DNA of 64,000 bases. It comes from Bacteroidales bacterium. GTDB taxonomy: Bacteria > Bacteroidota > Bacteroidia > Bacteroidales > Rikenellaceae. The DNA is taken from contig CAJTFS010000008.1 of assembly GCA_910575495.1 (NCBI GenBank), positions 1 through 64,000 of the forward strand, read 5' to 3'. Of this stretch, positions 8,385 through 17,354 are shown in pieces. Numbering within the stretch: position 1 is the first letter of the stretch; each line of letters starts with the position of its first letter. Both the position numbers and the translations under genes were made by a program. The notes beneath the pieces are model-generated. The model searched no databases. It saw only the letters and a list, made by a program, of their open reading frames with translations, and was not told the origin of the DNA.

Positions 8385-9761
8385 CTAATGGCGACCCTGG
8401 ATACGGCCGGTCTTCATCAGACCGTCGTAGTGGCGCATCAGCAGGTAGCTCTCTATCTGTTTGAGAGTGTCGAGCACCACGCCGACCATGATCAGCAGCG
8501 ACGTACCTCCGTAGAAGTAGGCGAACGCCTGCTGGATGCCCAGGAACCGCATGGCCAGAGCGGGCAGAATCGCCACGATGGCCAGGAAGAACGAGCCGGG
8601 GAGCGTGATACGCGTCATGATGGTGTCGATGTAGTTCACGGTCTGCTTGCCCGGTTTCACTCCCGGGATGAAGCCGCCGTTTCGCTTCATGTCATCGGCC
8701 ATCATTTGAGGGTTGACGATGATCGCCGTGTAGAAGTAGGTGAAGGCGATCACCAGCACCGCGAGCGTGAAGTTGTACCAGAAGCCGGTCACCGAGCTGA
8801 AGGCTGCGGCGAAGGCCGTACCGGTAAACATCATCGGAATGAACATCAGAGCCTGCGCGAAGATGATGGGCATCACATTCGCGGCATTCATCTTCAGAGG
8901 GATGTACTGGCGTACGCCTCCGTACTGTTTATTGCCGACGATACGCTTCGCATACTGGACAGGGACCTTGCGGACGGCCTGTACCAGAGCGATCGTTGCC
9001 ATGAAGACAAGGAACAGCAGCACCAGCTCCAGGATCAGCATGATGGCGCTGCCCGAGGCGGTCTGGAAACGCGCGTTGACCTCGGCCAACAGCGCGTGCG
9101 GCAGACGGGCCACGATACCGATCATGATGATGAGCGAGATGCCGTTGCCGATACCCTTGTCGGTGATCTTCTCGCCGAGCCACATGACGAACATGGTACC
9201 GGCGATCAGAATCGTCGTCGCATAGGCAACGAAAAGGAATTTGTTTTCGTAAGCGAACGCAGCGGGAACCTGGTGAAAGAGGTTGGCGATGTAGGCCGGA
9301 CCCTGGATCAACAGCACGCCGATGGTCAGGAAGCGTGTCCACTGGTTCATCTTGCGACGGCCGCTCTCACCCTCCTTCTGCATCTTCTGGAAATACGGGA
9401 TCATCATGCCCATAAGCTGGATGACGATCGAGGCGGTGATATACGGCATGACTCCGAGAGCAAAGATGGCGGCGTTGCCGAATGCACCTCCAGAGAAGAC
9501 GTCCAACAGACCCAGAAGTCCGTTGCCCTCCAACTGGCTGGCATACGCCGATCCCTCGCCCAGGGCGTTGGGATCGATGCCCGGAATCACGATGAAACTA
9601 CCCAAGCGGTAGACCAGCAGCAGCCCGATCGTGTACACGACACGCTTGCGCAGCTCCTCGATCTTGTAGATGTTCTTGAGCGTTTCGACCAATTTCTTGT
9701 TGGCTGCCAGGATAGCGACAAGCACTATGAAGACGATGCCAACAACGAGATACTGATTCAT
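8385..9761 (-). CDS. secY: Preprotein translocase subunit SecY
   Basis: Central channel of the Sec translocon in the inner membrane. The 458-aa protein has ten expected membrane helices and family motifs such as YRLGSFIVIPGIDPNAL, GVMPYITASIVIQLM, GEKITDKGIGNGISLIIM and RNGGFIPGVKPGKQT. The N-terminus begins with about 20 hydrophobic residues (YLVVGIVFIVLVAILAANK) before the normal ETLKNIYKIEELR start, which would add an eleventh membrane segment. No later Met is available before the family core, so the ATG at 9761 is kept, though a TTG at the KLVETL position is possible. It follows rplO by 22 bases. Confidence 0.96.
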   Translation of the reverse strand: MNQYLVVGIVFIVLVAILAANKKLVETLKNIYKIEELRKRVVYTIGLLLVYRLGSFIVIPGIDPNALGEGSAYASQLEGNGLLGLLDVFSGGAFGNAAIFALGVMPYITASIVIQLMGMMIPYFQKMQKEGESGRRKMNQWTRFLTIGVLLIQGPAYIANLFHQVPAAFAYENKFLFVAYATTILIAGTMFVMWLGEKITDKGIGNGISLIIMIGIVARLPHALLAEVNARFQTASGSAIMLILELVLLFLVFMATIALVQAVRKVPVQYAKRIVGNKQYGGVRQYIPLKMNAANVMPIIFAQALMFIPMMFTGTAFAAAFSSVTGFWYNFTLAVLVIAFTYFYTAIIVNPQMMADDMKRNGGFIPGVKPGKQTVNYIDTIMTRITLPGSFFLAIVAILPALAMRFLGIQQAFAYFYGGTSLLIMVGVVLDTLKQIESYLLMRHYDGLMKTGRIQGRH

Positions 9762-9783
9762 AATTGTGGGATTCTAAGATTCC

Positions 9784-10230
9784 TTACAGTTTTTCGACGC
9801 TTCCGCCAGCTGCCGCGATGGCTTCGGCGGCACTCTTCGAGAAAGCGTGCGCCTTGACCGTCAGCGCCTTGGTCAGCTGACCGTTGCCCAGAATCTTCAC
9901 CTTGTCGTTGGACGAGATGAATCCTGCGGCTACGAGCGTCTCGACCGTGATCTCGGTAAGCGACTTCTTGCCGGCCAGCTCTTCGAGCGTCGAAAGGTTG
10001 ATGGGCTTGAACTCCACGCGCTTCAGGTTCGTGAAACCGAACTTCGGAAGACGACGCTGGAGGGGCATCTGACCGCCCTCGAATCCCAGTTTGCGCGAGT
10101 AGCCCGAACGCGACTGCGCACCCTTGTTACCACGGGTCGCGTAACCGCCGTGGCCCGAACCTGCACCGCGGCCGACACGTTTGTCGTGGTGCGTAGAACC
10201 CTTTGCGGGTTTGAGGTTATTGAGTTCCAT
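9784..10230 (-). CDS. rplO: 50S ribosomal protein L15
   Basis: Late-assembly large-subunit protein. At 148 aa it shows the glycine-rich N-terminus (MELNNLKPAKGSTHHDKRVG, GSGHGGYATRGNKGAQSRSG), GFEGGQMPLQRRLPKFGF, and a C-terminal domain ending AHAFSKSAAEAIAAAGGSVE. It lies between rpmD and secY in the spc order. Confidence 0.97.
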   Translation of the reverse strand: MELNNLKPAKGSTHHDKRVGRGAGSGHGGYATRGNKGAQSRSGYSRKLGFEGGQMPLQRRLPKFGFTNLKRVEFKPINLSTLEELAGKKSLTEITVETLVAAGFISSNDKVKILGNGQLTKALTVKAHAFSKSAAEAIAAAGGSVEKL

Positions 10231-10257
10231 CGTTGAATGTACTTCTTGTAGTTAAAC

Positions 10258-10440
10258 TTATGCTACGGTCTCGACCTTGACCAGGTGCTTCACGCGTTCG
10301 AGCATGCCCTTGATGATGGCCGAATCCTCGTGTTCGACGCTTGCGTTAATCTTTCTGAGACCCAGCGCGTCGAGATTCTTGCACTGGCGCTCCGTGGCAC
10401 CGATGCGGCTCTTGACCTGAGTGATTTTCAACTTTGCCAT
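10258..10440 (-). CDS. rpmD: 50S ribosomal protein L30
   Basis: Small (60 aa) large-subunit protein of the short bacterial type: MAKLKITQVKSRIGATERQC followed by KNLDALGLRKINASVEHEDS and a C-terminal helix. It lies 12 bases downstream of rpsE and 27 bases before rplO. Confidence 0.96.
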   Translation of the reverse strand: MAKLKITQVKSRIGATERQCKNLDALGLRKINASVEHEDSAIIKGMLERVKHLVKVETVA

Positions 10441-10452
10441 TTGTCCGTAGAA

Positions 10453-10971
10453 TTAACCGTTAAACACCTTGTCCATCGAGATGCCGCGCAGACGGGCCAC
10501 GCTGTGGGCGTCGCGCAGTTCGCAGAGGGCGCCGATCGTGGCCTTCACCAGGTTGTGGGGGTTCGACGAACCCTTGCTCTTGGCAAGCACGTTCTTGATG
10601 CCCAGCGACTCCAGCACGGCGCGCATGGCACCGCCGGCGATGATACCGGTACCCGGGGCTGCCGGACGGATCATGACCTGCGAACCGCCGTAGCGATACT
10701 CCTGCTTGTGAGGGATCGTGCCCTTGATGACGGGGATCTTCACCAGGTTCTTCTTGGCATCCTCCACGCCTTTGGCGATGGCGGCCTGCACTTCCGAAGC
10801 CTTGCCCAGACCGTAACCTACGACGCCGTCCTCGTTGCCCACGACCACGATGGCCGAAAAGCTGAAGGTACGACCGCCCTTGGTCACCTTCGTGACACGC
10901 TGAATGCTGACGAGACGATCCTTCAGTTCGAGGTCGCTCGTGCGTACTTTCTTTATGTTGGTATTCGACAT
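10453..10971 (-). CDS. rpsE: 30S ribosomal protein S5
   Basis: Protein at the mRNA entry channel that affects decoding fidelity and helicase activity. At 172 aa it has the double-stranded RNA-binding N-terminal domain ([38 protein letters not shown]) and the C-terminal domain ([37 protein letters not shown]). It overlaps no neighbour; rplR ends 5 bases upstream. Confidence 0.97.
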   Translation of the reverse strand: MSNTNIKKVRTSDLELKDRLVSIQRVTKVTKGGRTFSFSAIVVVGNEDGVVGYGLGKASEVQAAIAKGVEDAKKNLVKIPVIKGTIPHKQEYRYGGSQVMIRPAAPGTGIIAGGAMRAVLESLGIKNVLAKSKGSSNPHNLVKATIGALCELRDAHSVARLRGISMDKVFNG

Positions 10972-10976
10972 GATGC

Positions 10977-11339
10977 TTAGAATTTAAGACCGCCTTCGCG
11001 TGCTGCTTCGGCCAGCTGTTTTACTCTTCCGTGATAAAGGTAGCCGTTGCGGTCGAAAGCTACGGCGGTGATGCCTTTGGCTACGGCGCGCTCGGCGGCC
11101 AGCTTGCCTACCAGGGCGGCGACTTCGCACTTGGTCTTGCCGGCTACGGCCGAGACCACCTCCTTGTCCAGGGAGGATGCGGTGGCGAGGGTCACACCGG
11201 CAAGGTCATCGATAAACTGTACATAGATCTGCTTGTTGCTGCGGAATACAGTCATGCGAGGCTGTTCGGGCGTACCGCTCACGATCTTGCGGATACGCAT
11301 CTTGATCCTCTCTCTTCTTTCTATCTTGTTCAGTGACAT
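10977..11339 (-). CDS. rplR: 50S ribosomal protein L18
   Basis: 5S rRNA-binding protein of the central protuberance. At 120 aa it shows [37 protein letters not shown], the [20 protein letters not shown] motif and a C-terminus EGGLKF typical of L18. Located between rplF and rpsE. Confidence 0.97.
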   Translation of the reverse strand: MSLNKIERRERIKMRIRKIVSGTPEQPRMTVFRSNKQIYVQFIDDLAGVTLATASSLDKEVVSAVAGKTKCEVAALVGKLAAERAVAKGITAVAFDRNGYLYHGRVKQLAEAAREGGLKF

Positions 11340-11354
11340 AACTTCAGACTTTTA

Positions 11355-11942
11355 CTATTTAGCACCTGCCGATTTGCCGGCCTTGCGACGCAGCTGCTCG
11401 CCTACGAACTTGATACCCTTGCCCTTGTACGGCTCCGGTTTGCGCAGCGAGCGCAGTTTGGCGGCTACCTGGCCGACGAGCTGCTTGTCGATGGACTTGA
11501 GCGTTACGATGGGGTTGCCCTTCTTCTCCGTAACGGCCGTGGCGGTCACTTCCTTGGGCAGCATGAAATGCGTGTCGTGCGAGTAGCCGAGGCTCATTTC
11601 GAGGATCTGGCCCTTCACTTCGGCCTTGAAGCCGACACCGACCAGTTCCTGCTTGATTTCGTAGCCCTTCGATACGCCGATCACCATGTTGTTGATCAGT
11701 GCGCGGTAGAGACCGTGCAGCGAGCGGTGGCGCGGCTGGTTGGTCGGGCGCGATACAAGCACGGCGGGGATTTCCTTCTCCGTGTGGAGATCCTTGTGCG
11801 TGCCGACCTCTACCTTGATGTCCGAGTCGACTTTCTGACTCAGCGTCCCGAGCGGTCCTTTCACGCTTACCGTATTGTCGGCGGCAACCTCCACGGTCAC
11901 GCCGGCAGGCAAGTTTACAGGTAATTTACCGATTCTTGACAT
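11355..11942 (-). CDS. rplF: 50S ribosomal protein L6
   Basis: Large-subunit protein near the sarcin-ricin loop with two similar domains. At 195 aa it begins MSRIGKLPVNLPAGVTVEV and includes SVKGPLGTLSQ, GVGFKAEVKGQILEMSLGYS and the C-terminal RKPEPYKGKGIKFVGEQLRR motif. It is longer than E. coli L6 (177 aa) through a modest loop and tail. Located between rpsH and rplR, 26 bases from rpsH. Confidence 0.97.
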   Translation of the reverse strand: MSRIGKLPVNLPAGVTVEVAADNTVSVKGPLGTLSQKVDSDIKVEVGTHKDLHTEKEIPAVLVSRPTNQPRHRSLHGLYRALINNMVIGVSKGYEIKQELVGVGFKAEVKGQILEMSLGYSHDTHFMLPKEVTATAVTEKKGNPIVTLKSIDKQLVGQVAAKLRSLRKPEPYKGKGIKFVGEQLRRKAGKSAGAK

Positions 11943-11968
11943 TGTTCTGTTTGTTTAGTGTTTTCCGA

Positions 11969-12367
11969 TTAGTAGATGTAGCACAGCACCTCGCCGCCCA
12001 CGTTCTCCTTGCGGGCCTCGGCGTCGGTCATGATGCCTTTCGAGGTCGAGAGGATGGCGATGCCCAGGCCGTTCAGTACGCGGGGCATCTCCGACACCGA
12101 CGCATAGCGGCGCAGACCCGGACGGCTCACGCGCTTAAGGTCCTTGATGGCGTTGGTCTTCGTGGCGGCATCCCACTTCAGTGCGATCTTGATGGTCGGG
12201 TGTCCCTTCTCATCGGCGTCGAACTTGTAGGCCAGGATGTAGCCCTGATCGTAGAGAATCTTCGTGATAGCCTGCTTAATTTTCGAGCCAGGAGCTTCAA
12301 CCACCTTGTGGTTGGCTTTCACTGCGTTTCTAATTCTGGTCAGAAAGTCCGCAATAGGATCAGTCAT
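11969..12367 (-). CDS. rpsH: 30S ribosomal protein S8
   Basis: Primary 16S-binding protein and, in E. coli, the translational regulator of the spc operon. At 132 aa it begins [20 protein letters not shown] and has [20 protein letters not shown] and [18 protein letters not shown] in the conserved C-terminal half. Here it is the first gene of a separate transcription unit: a good promoter lies about 110 bp upstream and a 1 kb insert separates it from rpsN, its normal neighbour. Confidence 0.97.
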   Translation of the reverse strand: MTDPIADFLTRIRNAVKANHKVVEAPGSKIKQAITKILYDQGYILAYKFDADEKGHPTIKIALKWDAATKTNAIKDLKRVSRPGLRRYASVSEMPRVLNGLGIAILSTSKGIMTDAEARKENVGGEVLCYIY

Positions 12368-12474
12368 AACGAATAGAAGTTAAAATTAATGTTTTGAGTT
12401 TGTTTGTTATCGCTCGCATCCGTCGGGGGCCTTCGTGCGTCTCGCGCAGAGGGCGCATGGCGGGTACAAGCGCG

Positions 12475-12506
12475 CAAATATACTAATAATTTTCCGAACG
12501 GCCAAT
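12475..12506 (-). promoter_or_regulatory. Internal promoter for rpsH and downstream spc/alpha genes
   Basis: On the minus strand: -33 box ATTG (12503-12506), 20-bp spacer, -7 box TATATTTG (12475-12482). The predicted start near 12468 leaves a 100-base leader before rpsH. It is placed exactly where the 1 kb insert would otherwise uncouple rpsH from upstream promoters. Confidence 0.72.
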
Positions 12507-12700
12507 TCAGAGCCTTGTTTTTTAGGCCTTTTGTCGGTCACTCCGGAAAACGGAGCATGTCAGCACCCCGTTCCGTTGCCAACATGTTTCCGTACCGATT
12601 CCCCGCGCCCGTCGTCCCCGGGTCCGTCGCAGCAAGGCCCGCAGTCCCTTCAAGTCCCGCGTTTTCCTTCCCGTTCCGATCCCTTACGTCCCGGCCCTTT

Positions 12701-12775
12701 CTTCCCCGGTCGTCTCCTCCCAGGTCGTCTCCTCCCAGGTCGTTTCCTCCCAAGTCGTTTCCTCCCCGGTCGTTT
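12701..12775. repeat. Five tandem copies of a 15-bp unit
   Basis: Units of the form CCTCCCAGGTCGTCT repeat five times with one to three substitutions each (12701, 12716, 12731, 12746, 12761). The period of 15 keeps any reading frame open, which explains the spurious long frames around it. Confidence 0.85.
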
Positions 12776-13333
12776 CGCACCGTTCGGTTCGCACTCCGGT
12801 CTTCGGACGATCTCTTTCCGGCCCTCAGCCGGGTCCTTCCAGAGACAACTCGCAGTCGGCCCAAGCTCTCCGACAAACCGTCTTATGGCGGTTCGCGGGC
12901 TCCGGCCCGTCCGCGTCGCAGGCGGTCGTCGCAACTGTTGGGGGACTATTTTCGTCCGCCCCTCGTCGCGCCTCGCCCGGTCTCGATACCTCGGTCGGGG
13001 TTCAAAACCTCGTACCTCGGTCTGTTCCGACACCTCGGTCGTGCGGGAAATCCGTAACAAATGCCGAATCTTTCGAGCAGTTCCGCGGCCGGGAAGTTAC
13101 CGCTTGCGGCGGCATTTTCCCCGACTTTGCAACTGTTCTACACGGGTTCGGCACCCGTATCGGGCCCGATCTCTCCGGAGCGGAAATCTGCGGCTGCAAT
13201 CCGAAGTTCATACCTACGAACCGTCCGTCATCCGTTCCACAGGGCTTGTCACCCTTCCAGATCCGACCCTTGCCGTCCGTGAAGCGACGGCAGGGATTCA
13301 CAATTCCGAATCGTGAACTGTGAATCATGAATT

Positions 13334-13372
13334 CGTTCGCCGGGAAAGGGGAAAGCCCCCTCCCGGCGAACG
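13334..13372 (-). terminator. Strong hairpin immediately after rpsN, without a U tract
   Basis: Stem CGTTCGCCGGGA/TCCCGGCGAACG (13334-13345 with 13361-13372), extended inward by GGGG/CCCC, starts 5 bases after the rpsN stop. No T run follows on the minus strand, so it may act as an attenuator, an RNA 3'-end stabiliser or a processing site rather than a full terminator. Confidence 0.6.
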
Positions 13373-13376
13373 TCCG

Positions 13377-13673
13377 TTACCAGCTTGCCTTGGTCACGCC
13401 CGGGATCAGACCCTTGGAGGCCATCTCGCGGAACTGGATACGGCTGATGCCGAACAGGCGGATGTAACCCTTGGGGCGACCCGTGATCTTGCAGCGGTTG
13501 TGCTGGCGGATGGGATTCGAGTTGCGGGGCAGTTTCGACAATGCGATCCAAGCCTCCTCGTGGTCCATTTCGCCGGCCTTCACCTTGGCTGCGATCTCCT
13601 CGCGCTTATGAGCATAGCGGTTGGCGAGCTTCTGACGCTTCACCTCGCGCGCTTTCATCGATTCTTTTGCCAT
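13377..13673 (-). CDS. rpsN: 30S ribosomal protein S14 (zinc-independent type)
   Basis: Head protein of the 30S subunit. The 98-aa product begins [20 protein letters not shown] and ends [20 protein letters not shown]. It lacks the CxxC...CxxC zinc ribbon of the short S14 form (one Cys only), so it belongs to the long, zinc-free type. It lies 3 bases after rplE. In contrast to other bacteria it is followed by a hairpin and a 1 kb insert instead of rpsH. Confidence 0.97.
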   Translation of the reverse strand: MAKESMKAREVKRQKLANRYAHKREEIAAKVKAGEMDHEEAWIALSKLPRNSNPIRQHNRCKITGRPKGYIRLFGISRIQFREMASKGLIPGVTKASW

Positions 13674-13676
13674 GGC

Positions 13677-14234
13677 TTAGTTCTTTTTAGCGTTCTTGAA
13701 AGGCAGGCCGAATTCGCGGAGCAGCGCATAGGCCTCCTCGTCGGTCTTGGCCGTGGTTACGAAAGTGATCTCCATGCCGAAGATCTTGGTGATCTTGTCG
13801 ATGTCGATCTCCGGGAAGATGATCTGCTCGGTGATGCCGAGGGTGTAGTTGCCCTGTCCGTCGAACTTCTCGTTGATACCCTTGAAATCGCGGATACGGG
13901 GAAGTGCGACTGCGATCAGACGCTCCAGGAACTCGTACATCCGGGTGTCGCGCAGCGTCACGCGCACACCGATGGGCATGCCCTTGCGCAGCTTGAAGTT
14001 GGAGATGTCCTTGCGCGAACGCGTCTGCACGGCCTTCTGACCGGTGATCTGCGTCAGCTCGGCCTCGGCGACGTCGATGAGCTTCTTGTCGGCGACGGCC
14101 TGGCCCATGCCCTGGTTGATGACGATCTTGGTGAGCTTCGGGCACTGCATGATGCTCGAGTAACCGAACTCCTTCATAAGGGCAGGCTTGATCTGCTCCT
14201 TGTACTGGGTCTTGAGTGTAGGTACGTATGCCAT
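13677..14234 (-). CDS. rplE: 50S ribosomal protein L5
   Basis: 5S rRNA-binding protein of the central protuberance that touches P-site tRNA. At 185 aa it shows [36 protein letters not shown], the [11 protein letters not shown] motif and the [17 protein letters not shown] stretch. Its start ATG overlaps the last base of rplX (shared base 14234), suggesting translational coupling. Confidence 0.98.
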   Translation of the reverse strand: MAYVPTLKTQYKEQIKPALMKEFGYSSIMQCPKLTKIVINQGMGQAVADKKLIDVAEAELTQITGQKAVQTRSRKDISNFKLRKGMPIGVRVTLRDTRMYEFLERLIAVALPRIRDFKGINEKFDGQGNYTLGITEQIIFPEIDIDKITKIFGMEITFVTTAKTDEEAYALLREFGLPFKNAKKN

Positions 14235-14557
14235 TATCTGATCTCCTCCCCTGACTTTTTAGCGTAACGAACTAATTTACCTTTGTCATCGAGTTTGCGG
14301 CCGACACGCGTGGGCTTGCCGCTCTTGGGGTCGATGACCTGCAAGTTGGAGATATGGATCGGAGCCTCCTGCTCGACGATACCTCCCTGGGGGTTCTTGG
14401 CATTGGGCTTGGTAGCCTTCTTGCACAGATTCACACCCTCGACGACGGCACGCTGCTTCTCGACGTCGACCTTGAGGACCTTGCCCTGCTGGCCCTTGTT
14501 GTCGCCGGCGTTCACGTAAACCGTATCGCCTTTCTTAATATGTAATTTGACTGACAT
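14234..14557 (-). CDS. rplX: 50S ribosomal protein L24
   Basis: Early-assembly large-subunit protein that initiates 50S folding at the tunnel exit. At 107 aa it has a KOW motif ([20 protein letters not shown]), [19 protein letters not shown] and [19 protein letters not shown]. It overlaps rplE by one base and follows rplN by 21 bases. Confidence 0.97.
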   Translation of the reverse strand: MSVKLHIKKGDTVYVNAGDNKGQQGKVLKVDVEKQRAVVEGVNLCKKATKPNAKNPQGGIVEQEAPIHISNLQVIDPKSGKPTRVGRKLDDKGKLVRYAKKSGEEIR

Positions 14558-14578
14558 ATCCGAAATCGTTTTTTGTGA

Positions 14579-14944
14579 TTACAATACTTCGGGTGCGAGG
14601 GAGATAATCTTCATATACTGGTCGCGCAGCTCACGGGCCACGGGACCGAATATGCGAGTACCGCGCATTTCACCCTGGTTGTTAAGCAGCACCACGGCGT
14701 TGTCGTCGAAACGAATGTACGAACCGTTGGCACGGCGGATCTCCTTGGTCGTACGCACGACGACCGCCTTCGAAACGGCGCCCTTCTTGACATCGCCCGA
14801 GGGAGAAGCGCTCTTCACGGCAACCACGATCTTGTCGCCGATCGAAGCGTAGCGACGCTTCGTACCGCCGAGCACGCGGATGCACAGAACCTCCTTCGCG
14901 CCGCTGTTGTCGGCTACTACGAGTCTACTTTCCTGCTGTATCAT
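14579..14944 (-). CDS. rplN: 50S ribosomal protein L14
   Basis: Large-subunit protein at the intersubunit face, binding site of the silencing factor RsfS. At 121 aa it shows [55 protein letters not shown] and the typical C-terminus IISLAPEVL. It starts 2 bases after rpsQ and begins the spc cluster. Confidence 0.98.
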   Translation of the reverse strand: MIQQESRLVVADNSGAKEVLCIRVLGGTKRRYASIGDKIVVAVKSASPSGDVKKGAVSKAVVVRTTKEIRRANGSYIRFDDNAVVLLNNQGEMRGTRIFGPVARELRDQYMKIISLAPEVL

Positions 14945-14946
14945 AA

Positions 14947-15201
14947 CTACTTAGCTCTTTCAATGATTTGTACTAATCTCCAACGCTTCGTCTTGCTCAG
15001 CGGGCGGGTTTCCATGATGCGCACGGTATCGCCCTCCTTGCAGGTCTCGTCGAGCGACTCGGCGACGAACTTCGTCGTCTTGTTGACGAACTTGCCATAG
15101 ATAGGATGCTTCACCTTGCGTGCAACGGCAACCACAATGGTTTTCTCCATCTTGTTGCTGACAACCACCCCGATACGCTCTTTTCTAAGATTTCTTTCCA
15201 T
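14947..15201 (-). CDS. rpsQ: 30S ribosomal protein S17
   Basis: OB-fold 16S-binding protein. At 84 aa it contains [33 protein letters not shown], the [20 protein letters not shown] signature and a C-terminal VQIIERAK. Last gene of the S10 cluster, 9 bases after rpmC. Confidence 0.97.
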   Translation of the reverse strand: MERNLRKERIGVVVSNKMEKTIVVAVARKVKHPIYGKFVNKTTKFVAESLDETCKEGDTVRIMETRPLSKTKRWRLVQIIERAK

Positions 15202-15210
15202 AGTTGTTGC

Positions 15211-15402
15211 TTATTTTGCGTTTTTTTGACGCAGGACGGTCAGCATGCGAGCTATATCTCTGCGGTTTTTCTTGATGATCGACGGGTTCTCGACGGGGGA
15301 CACCGCGTGCTGCACCTTCAGCTTCGCGAGCTGGACCTTTTCGGTCTCGATGCGCTCCTGAAGGTCCTTGATCGAGATATCCTTGATTTCTGCACTTTTC
15401 AT
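15211..15402 (-). CDS. rpmC: 50S ribosomal protein L29
   Basis: Helical-hairpin protein at the tunnel exit next to the SRP/trigger factor site. At 63 aa it reads MKSAEIKDISIKDLQERIET at the start and NPSIIKKNRRDIARMLTVLR near the end, the normal two-helix layout. Located between rplP and rpsQ. Confidence 0.96.
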   Translation of the reverse strand: MKSAEIKDISIKDLQERIETEKVQLAKLKVQHAVSPVENPSIIKKNRRDIARMLTVLRQKNAK

Positions 15403-15414
15403 CTTCTTGTTCCC

Positions 15415-15843
15415 TTAAATAGTGGTTTCGACGTAGTCGCGTCTTACAATGAACTTGGTGGTGATGGGCAGTTTCTGCGCACCCAGACGCAACGCTTCCT
15501 GCGCTACGGCCAGGGGCACGCCTTCGGCTTCGAAGAGGATGCGGCCCGGCGTAACGGGCGCCACGAAACCTTCGGGATTACCCTTACCTTTACCCATACG
15601 CACCTCGGCGGGTTTCTTCGTGATGGGTTTGTCGGGGAAGATGCGGATCCAGAGCTGACCCTCGCGCTTCATGTAACGGGTGATGGCCTGACGTGCGGCC
15701 TCTATCTGACGACCGGTGATCCAGGTCGATTCAAGTGCCTTGATTGCGAACGATCCGTATGCAAGCTGGTTGCCTCTCTGAGCCAAACCTTTCATACGGC
15801 CTTTCTGCATTCTTCTAAACTTGGTCTTTTTCGGCTGTAACAT
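15415..15843 (-). CDS. rplP: 50S ribosomal protein L16
   Basis: Large-subunit protein beside the A and P sites, needed for late assembly. At 142 aa it shows [59 protein letters not shown] and [17 protein letters not shown]. It lies 29 bases after rpsC. Confidence 0.98.
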   Translation of the reverse strand: MLQPKKTKFRRMQKGRMKGLAQRGNQLAYGSFAIKALESTWITGRQIEAARQAITRYMKREGQLWIRIFPDKPITKKPAEVRMGKGKGNPEGFVAPVTPGRILFEAEGVPLAVAQEALRLGAQKLPITTKFIVRRDYVETTI

Positions 15844-15872
15844 GTTTGTCTTGCTTTAAAAGGTCCTACTTA

Positions 15873-16646
15873 CTACTGATTGTTGTTGCGACGCTCGCCG
15901 CCACGACGACCTCCGCGACGCTCGCCGCCACGACGGTCACCGCCGCGTCCTCCGCGACGCTCGCCGCGGTCGCCCGAAGCGGCCTGGGCCGAAGCGCCCG
16001 CGATCTCGAAGATGTCGCGCTTGCCGTAGACCGTACCCTGGCAGATCCACACCTTGACACCGAGGATACCCACCTTGGTCAGCGCCTCGGTCAGGCAGTA
16101 GTCGATGTCGGCACGGAACGTATGCAGCGGAATGCGGCCTTCCTTGATGGTCTCGGTGCGGGCCATTTCGGCGCCGCCGACACGGCCTGCAACCTGGATC
16201 TTGATGCCCTCGGCACCCATGCGCATGGTCGAAGCCACGGCGGTCTTCACGGCGCGGCGGAACGACACGCGGCCCTCCAGCTGGCGGGCGATGTTCTGGC
16301 CCACGATCACAGCGTCGACCTCGGGGCGCTTGACCTCGAAGATGTTGATCTGGATCTCCTTGCCGGTGAGCTTCTTGAGCTCTTCCTTGAGCTTGTCGAC
16401 CTCCTGGCCGCCCTTGCCGATGATGATACCCGGACGGGCCGTCGAGATGGTCACCGTAACCAACTTCAGCGTGCGCTCGATGATGATCTTCGAGATGCTC
16501 GCCTTGGCCAGACGGACATTCAGATACTTGCGGATCTTGGCATCCTCGACGAGTTTGTCGGAGAAGTCCTTGCCGCCGAACCAGTTGGAATCCCAACCGC
16601 GGATGATACCGAGACGATTTGCTATCGGATTAACTTTCTGTCCCAT
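15873..16646 (-). CDS. rpsC: 30S ribosomal protein S3, with Arg/Gly-rich tail
   Basis: Head protein lining the mRNA entry tunnel. At 257 aa it has the KH type-2 domain ([20 protein letters not shown]), [35 protein letters not shown] and [14 protein letters not shown]. After residue 220 it adds about 35 residues of RGG-type repeats ([19 protein letters not shown]), disordered and strongly basic, absent from E. coli S3 (233 aa). It is placed 4 bases after rplV. Confidence 0.97.
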   Translation of the reverse strand: MGQKVNPIANRLGIIRGWDSNWFGGKDFSDKLVEDAKIRKYLNVRLAKASISKIIIERTLKLVTVTISTARPGIIIGKGGQEVDKLKEELKKLTGKEIQINIFEVKRPEVDAVIVGQNIARQLEGRVSFRRAVKTAVASTMRMGAEGIKIQVAGRVGGAEMARTETIKEGRIPLHTFRADIDYCLTEALTKVGILGVKVWICQGTVYGKRDIFEIAGASAQAASGDRGERRGGRGGDRRGGERRGGRRGGERRNNNQ

Positions 16647-16650
16647 CTGA

Positions 16651-17061
16651 TTACTTGTTTTCTACGGTTACGACTTTGTCCACTACGATCGTCACATGGT
16701 TCGAGCGCTTGCGAATGCGGTGCGCACGACCCTGGGGCGCCGGCTGAATGCGCTTCAGCATGCGGCCGCAGTCTACGAACACTTCCTTGACGCAGAGCTT
16801 GACGTCCTCCAGGCGCTCGCCCTCGTTCTTGGCCTCCCAGTTGGCGATCGCCGACTTGAGGAGTTTCTCCATGCGGATCGACGCCTCCTTCTTCGAATAG
16901 CGAAGGATGCCCAATGCCTTGTTGATCTCCACGCCGCGGATGATGTCGGCCACCAGGCGCATTTTGCGGGGAGAGGTCGGGCAGTCGCGCATGATGGCGA
17001 TCGCCTTCTGTTTCTTTTCAGCCTGCAGTTTCTTGGCTGTCATTGCTTTTCTTGCACCCAT
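16651..17061 (-). CDS. rplV: 50S ribosomal protein L22
   Basis: Large-subunit protein whose beta-hairpin lines the exit tunnel near the macrolide site. At 136 aa it shows an extended N-terminus ([20 protein letters not shown]), the core [39 protein letters not shown] and the hairpin region [20 protein letters not shown]. Located between rpsS and rpsC. Confidence 0.97.
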   Translation of the reverse strand: MGARKAMTAKKLQAEKKQKAIAIMRDCPTSPRKMRLVADIIRGVEINKALGILRYSKKEASIRMEKLLKSAIANWEAKNEGERLEDVKLCVKEVFVDCGRMLKRIQPAPQGRAHRIRKRSNHVTIVVDKVVTVENK

Positions 17062-17067
17062 TTTCTA

Positions 17068-17337
17068 CTATTTTTTCTTGTTACCGGCGTGACCGCGGAA
17101 GTTGCGCGTGGGAGCAAACTCACCGAGCTTGTGTCCTACCATGTTCTCAGTTACGTATACCGGAATGAACTTGTTACCGTTGTGCACGGCGACGGTCTGG
17201 CCCACGAAATCGGGCGAGATCATGCTGGCACGCGACCACGTCTTGACCACGGCCTTCTTGTTGCCCTCGGTCAGCGCGACGATTTTCGCTTCGAGTTTGG
17301 GATCGATGAACGGTCCCTTCTTCAATGAACGACTCAT
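17068..17337 (-). CDS. rpsS: 30S ribosomal protein S19
   Basis: Head protein that pairs with S13 at the intersubunit bridge. At 89 aa it reads [40 protein letters not shown] and [20 protein letters not shown], all signatures of S19. It lies 17 bases after rplB. Confidence 0.98.
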   Translation of the reverse strand: MSRSLKKGPFIDPKLEAKIVALTEGNKKAVVKTWSRASMISPDFVGQTVAVHNGNKFIPVYVTENMVGHKLGEFAPTRNFRGHAGNKKK

Positions 17338-17354
17338 TATGTACTCTTATTTAA

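Larger units (their letters stand above)
12368..13333. other. 1 kb non-coding insert splitting the spc ribosomal cluster
   Basis: Between rpsN and rpsH, which usually abut, lie about 1,000 bases with no credible gene. Long frames on both strands are Arg/Pro/Ser-rich low-complexity translations of GC-skewed DNA and match no family I recognise. The insert holds a minus-strand promoter (12475-12506), a 15-bp tandem repeat (12701-12775), repeated CCTCGGTCG-like words around 12990-13045, and an AATTGTGAATT-type heptad patch (13297-13331) next to the rpsN hairpin. Confidence 0.75.

Noticed and set aside
8286..9857. Long plus-strand open frame opposite secY and map
   Set aside because: Antisense shadow of GC-rich coding DNA; His/Asp/Arg-rich translation without family features, while secY and map on the other strand are complete.
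12404..13316. Long frames in the spc insert (both strands)
   Set aside because: Low-complexity Ser/Arg/Pro or Arg/Gly/Lys products maintained by a 15-bp repeat and GC skew; no start signals or homologous-looking domains.
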